Translations under genes and position numbers: made by a program
The notes under the pieces: generated by a model
The model's input: only the letters and a program-made list of their open reading frames with translations
What the model was told of the DNA's origin: nothing
The model's database searches: none
Assembly (NCBI RefSeq): GCF_029581275.1
Contig: NZ_CP120742.1
Location: 6,758,501 to 6,822,500, forward strand
Length of the DNA stretch: 64,000 nt
Direction: 5' to 3'
From: Micromonospora sp. WMMD1155
GTDB taxonomy: Bacteria; Actinomycetota; Actinomycetes; Mycobacteriales; Micromonosporaceae
Shown: positions 55,352 through 64,000 of the stretch, piece by piece
How positions within the stretch are numbered: position 1 is the stretch's first letter
How the letters are laid out: each line of letters starts with the position of its first letter

Positions 55352-56863
55352 TCAGCGCACGTGTACGAACACCGGGTTGGAGTAGAACCACAGGTCGTCC
55401 CACGGGCTCTCCAGCCCGTCGGCGAGCGGCTCGGCCTCGTCGGTGCTGGTGCCGCGAACCCGCGCGTAGGTGTCGGCCTCGACGTTGCGCAGCGTGTGCC
55501 GGATGACGTAGCTGTCGCCGTGCCGACGCCAGTCCCGCGGGCCGAACCGGGCCGCGACCTTGGTGGTGGGGTTGGTGTCGGCGTCCAGGCTGGCGCTCGG
55601 ACCGGTGATCTGGCCGACGATCAGGTCGACCCGGCGGACCTCCGGACGGTCTCCGTTCGCGTTCACGCCGCCCAGCGGGCGGAACGTGATCTCGATCTCC
55701 ACGTCGGTACGGCTCCGACGGCTGACCGTGATGGTCTGACCCACCTCGGCGGTCTTGCCCTGGGACGTGGCGGTGACGTCGAGGCTGCGGATCAGGTCGC
55801 CGGTGGTGACCCAGATCCGGCCGTTGCGCAGACCGTCCATGATGTCGCCGTAGTCCTGGCGGGCGTGCACGTACGTCTTGCTGTACTCACCCGGCCAGAA
55901 GTCGGAGCCACCGCGGGTCCAGTGCACGTGCGAGTCCGAGGTCGCGGTGATCCACCACCGCCGGCCCTCACCGAGCAGCGAATCCCACAGCCCACCGACC
56001 CGGGCGGTCATCTGGTCGAAGCCGCCGTAGGTCGGGTGGTTGCCGTACCCGCCGCGCTTGCCGCCGTTGAGCGGGCCGGCCTGGTGGCCGGGTGCGCCCT
56101 CGAAGCCGATGTAGACGTCCGGCGCGGCGTTGTTGCCGTTGCGGAACTCGCGTGGGGTGTCCTGGCCGTAGACGCCGAGGCCCGGCGCCGAACGGGACGC
56201 GTGGTGGGCGATCACCAGTGGCTTGTGCGGCATGCCCCGGGCGACCTTGAGGAACTCGACCATCTTCGCCTCGGTGTCCCGGGCCGGGTCGGTGGGGAAC
56301 GCGTCGTACTTGGCGAACCGGCTCTCCAACTCGAAGAGCTGCTTGGCCTCGTCGTCGTGGCGCGGGATCATCAGCGTGTGGTGGTCCAGCGACGGCGCGT
56401 CGAACTCCATCCCCCAGAACTGGAGCACCTCGGGCACCAGTTTGCGCGACCGCAGCAGGTCCGGGTACGCCTGCTCGATGTTCACCTTCGAGTGGGTCGG
56501 CCCACCGTGGTCGGTGCACATCGCCCAGGTCAGGCCGAAGTGCTTCGCCATGATGGCGTTGGTGACGATCGGGTAGACCGCGTCCGCGCCCTTGTGGAAG
56601 ACGATCGGTGACTTCGTGGTGTCGAACTCGCCGCTGTACTCGGAGTGGATGTGGTGGTCGCCGGCGCGCCACGCCCGGTTCCTGGAGGTGCCCCGGTCGC
56701 CCTTGTCGTCGTCACCCGGCTTGCGGTCCTCGTCGGCCCACGCCGCGCCGGCGCCGACCAGAGGGCTGGCCGCGGCCAGCGTCGCGCCGACACCCGCGTA
56801 CTTGACCAGCTTGCGCCGTGACAGCTGCGCCTGCTCGATCTCTTCGGCTTGCTTGTCTCTCAC
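55352..56863 (-). CDS. Tat-exported PHP-domain metal-dependent phosphoesterase
   Basis: This 503-residue protein has a twin-arginine signal (LSRRKLVKYAGVGATLA near 14-32) and a PHP domain with the metal ligands in DHHIHSEYSG, CTDHGG, FWGMEFDAP, IAHHASRS and TSDSHVHW. PHP proteins hydrolyse phosphoesters; the export and length suggest action on an external phosphoester or a wall component. GTG 56863 has GGAGAGG upstream, and a 14-bp palindrome spans the start. Confidence 0.85.
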   Translation of the reverse strand: MRDKQAEEIEQAQLSRRKLVKYAGVGATLAAASPLVGAGAAWADEDRKPGDDDKGDRGTSRNRAWRAGDHHIHSEYSGEFDTTKSPIVFHKGADAVYPIVTNAIMAKHFGLTWAMCTDHGGPTHSKVNIEQAYPDLLRSRKLVPEVLQFWGMEFDAPSLDHHTLMIPRHDDEAKQLFELESRFAKYDAFPTDPARDTEAKMVEFLKVARGMPHKPLVIAHHASRSAPGLGVYGQDTPREFRNGNNAAPDVYIGFEGAPGHQAGPLNGGKRGGYGNHPTYGGFDQMTARVGGLWDSLLGEGRRWWITATSDSHVHWTRGGSDFWPGEYSKTYVHARQDYGDIMDGLRNGRIWVTTGDLIRSLDVTATSQGKTAEVGQTITVSRRSRTDVEIEITFRPLGGVNANGDRPEVRRVDLIVGQITGPSASLDADTNPTTKVAARFGPRDWRRHGDSYVIRHTLRNVEADTYARVRGTSTDEAEPLADGLESPWDDLWFYSNPVFVHVR

Positions 56864-56870
56864 GTGAGAG
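56857..56870. promoter_or_regulatory. 14-bp perfect palindrome CTCTCACGTGAGAG spanning a start codon
   Basis: The palindrome covers the GTG at 56861-56863 of the PHP gene, 7 bp either side of the CACGTG centre. Just upstream, CGATCAAG occurs twice (56879-56886 and 56899-56906, 20 bp apart). A DNA-binding repressor or an RNA hairpin covering the start would both lower expression. Confidence 0.35.
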
Positions 56871-56988
56871 CCTCTCCTCGATCAAGCGAATGCTCTTTCG
56901 ATCAAGGAGCCTTGAAGAGCGTGGTGAACAGCCCTCGTACGACGGGCGTGTCCACGATGAACACCCTGCCCAGTGTGGGTGGCACCGG

Positions 56989-57648
56989 TTAGATCCGGGC
57001 GCGGGGCAGCCAGCCCAGGAAGCGGAGCCGGACCCGGGGCAGCGGCAGCGTGGGCAGGTCCTGGGCGGCGGCGACGAGGCAGGAGCCGAGGTAGACCGCG
57101 AGGGCGGCGCGCGCTCCGCCGAACTCGGCGAGCAGTTGGCTCTGCTTCGTCGCGCAGGGCCACTCCCGACCACATCCGGTGCAGGTCCAGCTCGGCGGGT
57201 TGGGTAGGTGCTCGGGCAGTTTCGCCCGGCGGTACCGACCGACGACACTGTTGTCCGCACGCACATCGCGTCGTCGCGGCGCGGGGCCCTCGTTGCGGTG
57301 GGTCGGACGGGCAGCGGGCAGGTAGCGCCCGACGGTGCCGAGCAGCACTCCGACGCGGATGAGCGCGTCCGGGCCGACGTGCTGGGCCAGCAACGCGGTC
57401 ATCAGGTAGTGCCCCAGCAGGTCGAAGGCGTCGCGGTGCAGACGCAGTTCACGGCAGAGATCGACGAAGTCCGGCGTGGTCAGCGGCACCCGGTCGTCGA
57501 GCGCGCGGTGCAGCACCTCGCGCAGAGCGCCGCCGAGTCGATGCACCGCGTCGCCCTCGCCCAACCCCAGGCTGTCCTCGTCCGCCACGCGGGCCAGCGC
57601 CTCGGCCACCGCCAATCGAACGATGCGTTCCGGTTCGGTACTGTCCAA
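56989..57648 (-). CDS. hypothetical protein with CXXC and WPC motif
   Basis: This 219-residue protein has a helical N-terminal half (DAFDLLGHYLMTALLAQHVGPDAL), a basic linker, then WTCTGCGREWPCATKQSQLLAEF (CXXC plus WPC), cited here as two pieces of one motif, and a hydrophobic C-terminal part. The Cys set resembles short actinobacterial proteins of unknown function that may bind zinc. The TTG start at 57648 has GGGAGGG upstream; no better start is in frame. Confidence 0.6.
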   Translation of the reverse strand: MDSTEPERIVRLAVAEALARVADEDSLGLGEGDAVHRLGGALREVLHRALDDRVPLTTPDFVDLCRELRLHRDAFDLLGHYLMTALLAQHVGPDALIRVGVLLGTVGRYLPAARPTHRNEGPAPRRRDVRADNSVVGRYRRAKLPEHLPNPPSWTCTGCGREWPCATKQSQLLAEFGGARAALAVYLGSCLVAAAQDLPTLPLPRVRLRFLGWLPRARI

Positions 57649-58080
57649 CGCTCATCCCTCCCGTGGGCCGGTCCATCGGGCGGTGGCCATTCGTCAGGCG
57701 ACCGTCCGCGGTGATCGTGAATAACATTTCGTTGTCCGGCGTACGGGTGGCTAGGACGGCAGGCGTAGAACGTGTCGACGCGTTAGTCGGAAAGCGAAGT
57801 CGACCCGCCGACAGACGGCAGCGATTCGCGGGACGGCGCAGCCGTGGTTGTCGTATGGTGACATTCCCATCGACAGATATTGCGCCTTGAATCGCCCCGA
57901 ACATCAGGGCCATTCCCGACGCCCCCGACCGGTCGCCGCCGTCCCGCTCGCGACGTTCCACTCCACCGCACCGCCGGCCACGACGTGCCGGGCCACCGCC
58001 GAACACCCCGGCACGTCCCGATCCGCCGCCGCACCGTTTCTCGCACCGGCGGAACCCGCACCGGACGGAGGCAGCAGCGG
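57649..58080. other. 432-bp divergent gene-free region
   Basis: The region separates the hypothetical gene (57648, reverse) from the AraC gene (58081, forward). It contains an AT-richer patch (57718-57735, AATAACATTTCGTTG) and another near 57860-57885. No complete promoter, repeat or RNA is clear. The AraC frame stays open upstream to 57880 but without a better start. Confidence 0.4.
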
Positions 58081-59043
58081 ATGACGTCAACACCAGTGCA
58101 GACACACCAGTTCGACAGCCACGACCCGGTGGCCATCCACGAGTTCCTGTCCAGCACGTACGACCCGAAACTGCGAATCCAGAGCAGGAACGGCTACCGG
58201 CTCAAGCACCACCGCGTCGACGCCGGCCCGTTCGCCATCGCGACCACCCGGCAGACCGGGCACCTCGACATCGACGCCGGCAGACTCCACGGTCTGGTCG
58301 TCGGGCGCAGCCGAACCGCCCGTGTCGATCGCGCCTGCGACGGCTCGCCCGACCGGTTCGGGCCGGGCGACGTCTTCCTCGTCACCAGGCCGGAGGAGCC
58401 GTGCCGCGTCCGGTGGCATCCCGGCGAGGTGGAGCTCTGCGTGCTGGACCTGTCGGTGCTGGCACAGGTCGCCACCACCGCGCCGACCCGGCGGCCCGGT
58501 CCGATCCGGTTCACCGACCTGGGCCCCGCCGGCGCGGCCCTCGCCCGCCAGTGGCGCGACACGACCAGCTTCGTCAGTGACGTGGTGCTGAACAGCCCGA
58601 CCGCCGGCACCCAACCGCTGGTGATCGGCAACGCCGCGCGGATGCTCGCCGCGGCGGCGCTCACCGTCTTTCCCAACACCGCTGTCACCGAACCGACCAC
58701 CGGCGACCGCCACGACGCCAGCAGCCTCACTCTGCGGCGGGCCATCACGTTCCTCGAGGAGCACGCCGACCAGGACATCAGCGCCGCCGACATCGCCGCC
58801 GCGGCCCGGGTCTCGGTGCGGGCGGTGCAGCTCGCCTTCCGCCGCCACCTCGGCACCACCCCGACGGCGTACCTGCGTCGAATCCGCCTCGACCGCGCGC
58901 ACCACGACCTGGTGCGGGCCGACCCGCACCGGGAGACCGTGTCGGCCATCGCCAGCCGGTGGGGGTTCGCCAGCCACAGCAGGTTCACGGCCCGCTACCA
59001 CGCGAGCTACGGCGTACCGCCACGCGAGACGCTGCACGCCTGA
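58081..59043 (+). CDS. AraC-family regulator
   Basis: This 320-residue protein has a C-terminal double helix-turn-helix (ISAADIAAAARVSVRAVQLAF, TVSAIASRWGFASHSRFTARY) and an N-terminal AraC-binding-like domain (about 30-190, FGPGDVFLVTRPEEPCRVRW). It should activate an unidentified target. GGAGG lies 10 bp upstream of the ATG. Confidence 0.9.
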   Translation: MTSTPVQTHQFDSHDPVAIHEFLSSTYDPKLRIQSRNGYRLKHHRVDAGPFAIATTRQTGHLDIDAGRLHGLVVGRSRTARVDRACDGSPDRFGPGDVFLVTRPEEPCRVRWHPGEVELCVLDLSVLAQVATTAPTRRPGPIRFTDLGPAGAALARQWRDTTSFVSDVVLNSPTAGTQPLVIGNAARMLAAAALTVFPNTAVTEPTTGDRHDASSLTLRRAITFLEEHADQDISAADIAAAARVSVRAVQLAFRRHLGTTPTAYLRRIRLDRAHHDLVRADPHRETVSAIASRWGFASHSRFTARYHASYGVPPRETLHA

Positions 59044-59089
59044 CGCCCGAGGCTTGTGAGCCGGCCAGGATCCGACGACAATCGTCGAT

Positions 59090-59633
59090 GTGGCGATCCC
59101 GCTGCGGGTGGCGGTACCGCTGGTGACGCTGGCTACCCTCGCCGCCTGCGGCGCCTCGTCGAGCCGACGAGTTGGTCGCGATGCTGGAACGTGACCAGGC
59201 CGACCGCGGCGGCACGCCGCAGACCGAGTCCGACCAGGCCCGCACCGCACGGTTGAAGGACATCATCCGTACCCACGGCTGGCCGACGATCGCGTTGGTC
59301 GGCGAGGACGGCGCCAACGCGGCGTGGGCCATCGCCCAACACTCCGACCTGGACCCGGCCTTCCAACAGGAGGCGCTGAGCCTGCTGCGCGCGGCCGTCG
59401 CCATCGGCCAGGCGTCGCCGGGCAACCTGGCCTACCTCGAGGATCGGGTCGCGGTGGGCAAGGGCGAGCCCCAGGTGTACGGCACACAGGTCCGCTGCGG
59501 TCCGGACGGCCCTTCCCCGACCACTCCGATCACCGACGAGCCCGGTGTCGAGCGGCGTAGCGCCGAGGCCGGTCTACCCACCCTGGCCGGCTACCTGGCC
59601 GAGATGACCACGATCTGCGAGCAGGACGGCTAG
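59090..59633 (+). pseudogene. DUF6624-like lipoprotein gene with an apparent frameshift
   Basis: GTG 59090 starts a lipoprotein signal (VAIPLRVAVPLVTLATLAAC) in one frame, which soon ends at a stop. The mature domain lies in the next frame: ADELVAMLERDQADRGG, IIRTHGWPTIALVGEDGANAAW and FQQEALSLLRAAVAIGQASPGNLAYLED, the DUF6624 pattern. Removing one base near 59164-59165 (AGCCGAC) joins them as CGASSS-DELVAML. This is either a true frameshift, a sequence error, or a programmed shift. Without the join, the domain would start at TTG 59172 and be cytoplasmic. Confidence 0.65.
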
Positions 59634-60034
59634 CCTCGGTCGCGCTCGTGGGTGTCGCGGGCCGACTCCACCTCGGGCACCGAGGCTTCCAACAGGTCGG
59701 CGAGGCCGCGTAGCTGTTCGGCGACCCGGGAGCCGAGGGGCGTCAGCGAGTATTCGACGCGGGGCGGGATCGCGGTGAGCACCTCGCGGGTCAGCATTCC
59801 GTCCCGTTCGAGTGTCTGCAGGGTCTGGGAGAGCATCCGCTCGCTGACCCCGTCGATCCGGCGGCGTAGGGCGTTGAACCGGTAGCGACCCTCGCCGAGC
59901 GCCAACAGCGCCAGCGAGGCCCACTTCGAGGTCACGTCCTCGAAGGCCGCCCGGGAGGTGCACCCCCGGGCGAAGACATCGCTGACGAATTCCTGGGTAG
60001 GCCCCGCCGGGTCCTGGGCGGGCATGTCGCTCAC
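59630..60034 (-). CDS. HxlR-family regulator
   Basis: This 134-residue winged-helix protein has CTSRAAFEDVTSKWASLALLALGEG and RRRIDGVSERMLSQTLQTLERDGMLTRE, typical HxlR blocks; each is cited as part of one helix pair. The Cys near residue 25 is the position used for redox or electrophile sensing in some members. It is divergent from the NmrA-like gene, a pairing often seen for quinone-response systems. GTG 60034 is used. Confidence 0.88.
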   Translation of the reverse strand: MSDMPAQDPAGPTQEFVSDVFARGCTSRAAFEDVTSKWASLALLALGEGRYRFNALRRRIDGVSERMLSQTLQTLERDGMLTREVLTAIPPRVEYSLTPLGSRVAEQLRGLADLLEASVPEVESARDTHERDRG

Positions 60035-60121
60035 CTCACCAGCCTACCCTACGGTTACTCGCAGATAGTGCTGTAGATTCGTAAGTGCATGCAGAATTGA
60101 CACCACCCATCGGAGGTTCCC

Positions 60122-60979
<858 letters not shown>

Positions 60980-61044
60980 CCTGGTCGTCATTCACGCTGA
61001 TTCCGGGCGGTTGACGGGGCAGACGCCCGGCCGCCCGCCCGGGC

Positions 61045-61734
61045 CTACTCGCCCTGGTCCTGCTCCTCGATGAGCAGACCGGTCAGCAGACCGCGCAGAG
61101 TCCGCTCGACGAGGTCCGCCCGGGGCGCCGGCCCGGAGGGTCGGCCGAACGCCGCGACCAGATGCGGGTACGCCGCGAGGTCGACCCCGGCGAGGTCGAA
61201 CGCCCCTGCCGCGGCGTCGCGACGGGCGAAGAGGCCCATCACGCCGGTCATCATCGCGATGGCCTCGAATTTGGCCGCGTCGGGGCAGCGTACGGGCTCC
61301 AGGACGCGGATGCAGTTGTCGAACCAGGCCAGGCTCTCCGGGCCGACGCCGGACGGCCGGTGGATCACGTCGAGCAGCCACGGATGCCGGCCGAACAGGG
61401 CCAGCTGCCGGCGCCCCAGCAGCACCATCGTGTCCAACCATCCGCCGTCCGCCCGCGGGTACGGCCGTAACTCCCCCACCGCCCGGTCGGTCATCAGGTC
61501 CAGCAGGTCGTCCCGGGACGACAGGTACCGGTAGAGGGATCCGGCCCCCGTGCCGAGCGCGCCGGCCACGGCGCGCATCGACACCGCGGCCAGCCCTTCG
61601 GCGTCGGCCAGGGCGACGGCGGCCGCGACGATCGCGTCCCGGCTGTGCGCCGGAGCGGGACCACGGCTGCCTCGTTCGGGCCTGCTCCAGATCGACTGCC
61701 GGTCGGGGCCGGTACTCGCGGATGCGTCGCTCAC
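61045..61734 (-). CDS. TetR-family regulator
   Basis: This 229-residue protein has a TetR HTH (LADAEGLAAVSMRAVAGALG, AGSLYRYLSSRDDLL) and a TetR_C domain with GVMGLFARR. It starts at GTG 61734 in this reading, 12 bp from a 25-bp palindrome. The divergent hydrolase gene is the likely target. Confidence 0.9.
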   Translation of the reverse strand: MSDASASTGPDRQSIWSRPERGSRGPAPAHSRDAIVAAAVALADAEGLAAVSMRAVAGALGTGAGSLYRYLSSRDDLLDLMTDRAVGELRPYPRADGGWLDTMVLLGRRQLALFGRHPWLLDVIHRPSGVGPESLAWFDNCIRVLEPVRCPDAAKFEAIAMMTGVMGLFARRDAAAGAFDLAGVDLAAYPHLVAAFGRPSGPAPRADLVERTLRGLLTGLLIEEQDQGE

Positions 61735-61745
61735 CGATCTACTGT

Positions 61746-61770
61746 AAACTGCAAACGTCGTTCGCAGTTT
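61746..61770. promoter_or_regulatory. 25-bp palindromic TetR operator
   Basis: Centred on 61758, the two 12-bp arms match at 11 positions (AAACTGC-A-AACG against CGTT-C-GCAGTTT). It is AT-rich and fills the 61-bp spacer between the divergent TetR and hydrolase starts. Confidence 0.8.
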
Positions 61771-61795
61771 TTGTCGGCGTCGAAGGGGACCAATC

Positions 61796-62629
61796 ATGGA
61801 GCAGGTCAGGGCACGGGACGGCGCGGCGATCGTCCTGCACTCCACGGGGGCGGGGCCGGGTGTCGTCCTGGTGCACGGCGGTGGCACGACGATCGACGTC
61901 TACCGGCGGCTGGCCCGGGCGCTCGCCGACCGGTTCACCGTGCACCTCTACAACCGACGGGGGCGGGCCGACGCGCCACCGAGGTCCGCGCCCTACACCG
62001 CGGACCAGGAGATCGGCGACCTCGCCGCCGTGCTGGAGCACACCGGCTCGGGCAACGTCATCGGCCACAGCAGTGGCGGTTTCCTGGCGCTCGAAGCCGC
62101 ACTCCGACTACCGATCGACCGGCTCGCCCTCTACGACGCCGCGATCTCGATCGACGGCAGCTTCCCGTCGGCGTGGTTGCCGTCCGCGCGGGCGGCAGCG
62201 GAGGGCGGCGACACCGCTCGGGCTCTCGCCATCACGACCGCCGGGATCAACTCGCACATGGCGGCGGGGAAGCTCCCGCTCGGCGTCCGGATCGCGATCA
62301 TCCGCGCCTTCCTGCGTACGCCGATCGGTCGGACCATGGGCGAGCTGCTGCCGACCACGTTGGAGGAGACGGCCCTGATCCTGGCGCACGACGGCCCGGC
62401 CACCCGCTGGGCCGGGGTGAAGGCCGAGGTGCTGCTGGCCTGCGGTGCCGACGGCCCGCCCTACTACGTGCAGCAGAACGCCGCGCTGGCCCGCGCGCTG
62501 CCACGCGCCCGGACGCTGACGATCGCGCGCAGCGGCCACGACGCCATCAACCGGGCGCACCCGCGGATCGTCGACCCCCTCGCCGCGTTCTTCGCAGCGC
62601 CGGTGACGCCGGAGCGGGCGCGTCACTGA
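61796..62629 (+). CDS. alpha/beta hydrolase
   Basis: This 277-residue hydrolase has VVLVHGGGTTIDVYRRLA (oxyanion), NVIGHSSGGFLAL (nucleophile Ser near 96) and a catalytic His near RSGHDAINRAH. It lacks a signal peptide. Control by the adjacent TetR through the 25-bp operator suggests a detoxification or small-ester role. AAGGGG precedes ATG 61796. Confidence 0.87.
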   Translation: MEQVRARDGAAIVLHSTGAGPGVVLVHGGGTTIDVYRRLARALADRFTVHLYNRRGRADAPPRSAPYTADQEIGDLAAVLEHTGSGNVIGHSSGGFLALEAALRLPIDRLALYDAAISIDGSFPSAWLPSARAAAEGGDTARALAITTAGINSHMAAGKLPLGVRIAIIRAFLRTPIGRTMGELLPTTLEETALILAHDGPATRWAGVKAEVLLACGADGPPYYVQQNAALARALPRARTLTIARSGHDAINRAHPRIVDPLAAFFAAPVTPERARH

Positions 62630-62680
62630 CGAGCGGCACGTGATCGCGTACCGTCATTGATCTTGGCTAGGCTGGTGGGC

Positions 62681-62773
62681 ATGCCCGCCCACCAGCCGCA
62701 CCGCCCCGACGACGGCCGGAGGTGGGCACCCACCGCCGCCCCGGCGCGCCCGATCGGTCCGGCCGGCTGGTGA
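62681..62773 (+). CDS. possible 30-residue ORF overlapping the ion channel start
   Basis: ATG 62681, after GGTGGGC, opens MPAHQPHRPDDGRR and continues to WTGA at 62773, overlapping the channel GTG by 4 bp (GTGA). The peptide is Pro/Arg-rich with no known family. It could be a translational coupler or a chance frame. Confidence 0.25.
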   Translation: MPAHQPHRPDDGRRWAPTAAPARPIGPAGW

Positions 62774-63717
62774 GCGACGCACCGGTGCCCGCCCAGCGAG
62801 GTGGGCCTGCCACATCCCCGCGGCACCGCTCCGGCTGGGCCGCCCGCTGCGCACGGCTCTCCCGGTCGCGCCCCTTCGAGATCGCCATCGTCGTGGTCAT
62901 CCTCGCCAACGGGATCGTGCTCGGCCTGGAGACGTACGAGGACCTGAGCCCGGCGGGCACGGCACTGCACTGGCTGGAGTTGTTCTTCCGCGCCGTCTTC
63001 GTCGTCGAGATCGGTGTCCGGCTCGCGGCATACGGCAGACGTCCGCAGGACTTCTTCCGGCACGGTTGGAACCTGTTCGACTTCGTGGTGATCGCGGCCA
63101 TCTTCATACCGGGCCTGCACGGCGACCCGGCGCTGCTGCGGGTCGTGCGGGTCGCCCGCATGGTCCGACTGGTGCGGTTCTCACCGGGCCTGCGGACCAT
63201 CGTGTCCGCGCTGTGGCGCAGCCTGCCGGGTGTCACCGGCTTCCTCGCCCTGGCGGTGGTGACGCTCTACGTGTACGGCATGGCCGGCTGGTTGATCTTC
63301 GGCAACAGGTATCCCGAGGAGTACGGCGACATCGGCCGGTCGCTGCTGACGTTGTTCGTACTGCTGTCGTTGGAAACCCTGCCGGACCTCATCGAGCAGG
63401 GCATGGCCATCTCACCGTGGACGCTGCTCTACTACGTCAGCTACGTCGTCATCACCGTCAACCTGCTGCTCAACATCCTCATCGCGGTCATCGTCAACTC
63501 GATGGAGGAGGCGCGCCGGTTGGAGATGACCGAACGGTTGGCCCCCGACTACGACGAGGACGGCGACGGCGTGCCGGACGAGGTGGACCGCATCGCGCTG
63601 ACCCAACGGCTGGACGACCTGCGGGCGGTCATCGCCGAGTTGGAGCGGGAGTTGCGGATCGACCGGGAGGACGGGCACGGCCGACCGCACCGGGACGGCA
63701 CCCGCACCGGACGGTGA
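62770..63717 (+). CDS. voltage-gated cation channel (NaChBac-like) with EF-hand-like C-terminus
   Basis: This 315-residue single-domain 6-TM channel has S1-S3, then an S4 voltage sensor with Arg124, 127, 130, 133 and 136, spaced every third residue. After S5 the filter reads SLETLPD (Glu202), and S6 is YVVITVNLLLNILIAVIVNSM. The cytoplasmic tail has a DEDGDGVPDEVD loop (263-274; EF-hand-like spacing DxDxDG) and a coiled coil (ALTQRLDDLRAVIAELEREL). Selectivity is uncertain because the filter differs from NaChBac LESWAS. GTG 62770 is chosen; the open frame begins further upstream. Confidence 0.88.
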   Translation: MSDAPVPAQRGGPATSPRHRSGWAARCARLSRSRPFEIAIVVVILANGIVLGLETYEDLSPAGTALHWLELFFRAVFVVEIGVRLAAYGRRPQDFFRHGWNLFDFVVIAAIFIPGLHGDPALLRVVRVARMVRLVRFSPGLRTIVSALWRSLPGVTGFLALAVVTLYVYGMAGWLIFGNRYPEEYGDIGRSLLTLFVLLSLETLPDLIEQGMAISPWTLLYYVSYVVITVNLLLNILIAVIVNSMEEARRLEMTERLAPDYDEDGDGVPDEVDRIALTQRLDDLRAVIAELERELRIDREDGHGRPHRDGTRTGR

Positions 63718-63792
63718 TCCGACACTCGCGCTCCGTACTCCGCGTCGGATAGTCTCGGCGACGGTCCCACCGCTTCGGCCGAAGGGGCGCCA

Positions 63793-64000
63793 ATGACGTC
63801 CACCGTCGACAGTCATCAATCCACCGCCGATGTCACCGAAGCGCTCGGCACCGTCATCGACGAGGTGATCCGGCCGCAGGCGGCGTCGATCGACCGGGAG
63901 GGTGTCTTCCCTCGGGAGGGCGTCGACGCCCTCGGCGCAGCGGGCCTGCTCGGTCAGGCCTCCTCTCCCGAGGTCGGCGGCGGCGGCCACGGCATGCGGA
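63793..64000 (+). CDS. acyl-CoA dehydrogenase, N-terminal part (continues past window)
   Basis: ATG 63793 (GAAGGGG upstream) opens 69 residues: VTEALGTVIDEVIRPQAASIDREG, FPREGVDALGAAGLLG and SSPEVGGGGHGM, which match the helical N-terminus of acyl-CoA dehydrogenases. The catalytic part lies outside the window. Confidence 0.75.
   Translation, partial: MTSTVDSHQSTADVTEALGTVIDEVIRPQAASIDREGVFPREGVDALGAAGLLGQASSPEVGGGGHGMR

Noticed and set aside
57880..58080. In-frame upstream extension of the AraC gene
   Set aside because: ATG 58081 has GGAGG at a usable distance, and the added residues are Arg/Pro-rich without AraC features.

Overview
The window is very GC-rich, with dense genes on both strands, many GTG starts and some TTG starts, short spacers and frequent 4-bp ATGA/GTGA overlaps. 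It carries actinobacterial families: EccB, the WhiJ-like Scr1/DUF397 pair, a SPL-like radical SAM enzyme, PknB-type kinase, DUF3558-like lipoproteins and an LLM oxidoreductase. I infer a chromosomal segment of a filamentous actinomycete, most likely Micromonosporaceae (Micromonospora-like). I saw no tRNA, rRNA, CRISPR array, insertion sequence or prophage.

Left part (1-17 kb): a partial hypothetical gene, a secreted ThuA-RICIN protein, a SPL-like radical SAM protein, a DinB protein, a VanX-like lipoprotein peptidase, and a divergent TetR/cupin pair whose cupin side runs into three lipoprotein genes. Then come a LacI regulator, a secreted cyclophilin, a MerR-PBP pair, and a UvrA-like ABC protein preceded by nested inverted repeats and a possible 21-codon leader peptide. 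A small phosphatase and a secreted transglycosylase follow. Upstream of the latter lie three near-copies of a GGAAT-N18-GTT promoter-like unit.

Middle part (17-40 kb): a two-component system, DedA protein, nitrilase, VOC and DinB proteins, hydrolase, histidine phosphatase, Ser/Thr kinase, WhiJ-like regulator with DUF397 partner, GGDEF protein, and a rifampicin monooxygenase (rox) preceded by a 31-bp palindrome whose core fits the description of the rifamycin-associated element. Then come a phosphotransferase-fold kinase, FMN reductase, lone MazF/PemK protein, NUDIX, a bacterial serpin, SDR/TetR with a double operator, FUSC transporter, DUF2267 and NUDIX.

A sugar-utilisation unit spans 36.7-43.2 kb: three catabolic genes (glycoside hydrolase, TIM-barrel isomerase, dehydrogenase) face away from a three-gene ABC importer lacking its own ATPase.

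Right part (43-64 kb): methyltransferases, an orphan EccB, acyl-CoA dehydrogenase, an MRJP-like protein, a winged-helix/MFS pair, an LLM-hemerythrin fusion divergent from MarR, a Tat-exported PHP protein, AraC, a frameshifted DUF6624 lipoprotein, HxlR/NmrA, TetR/hydrolase with a clear operator, a voltage-gated cation channel with an EF-hand-like loop, and the start of an acyl-CoA dehydrogenase. Four long intergenic palindromes, each with GATC near the outer end of its arms and falling into two loop families, lie at gene ends or near gene starts.
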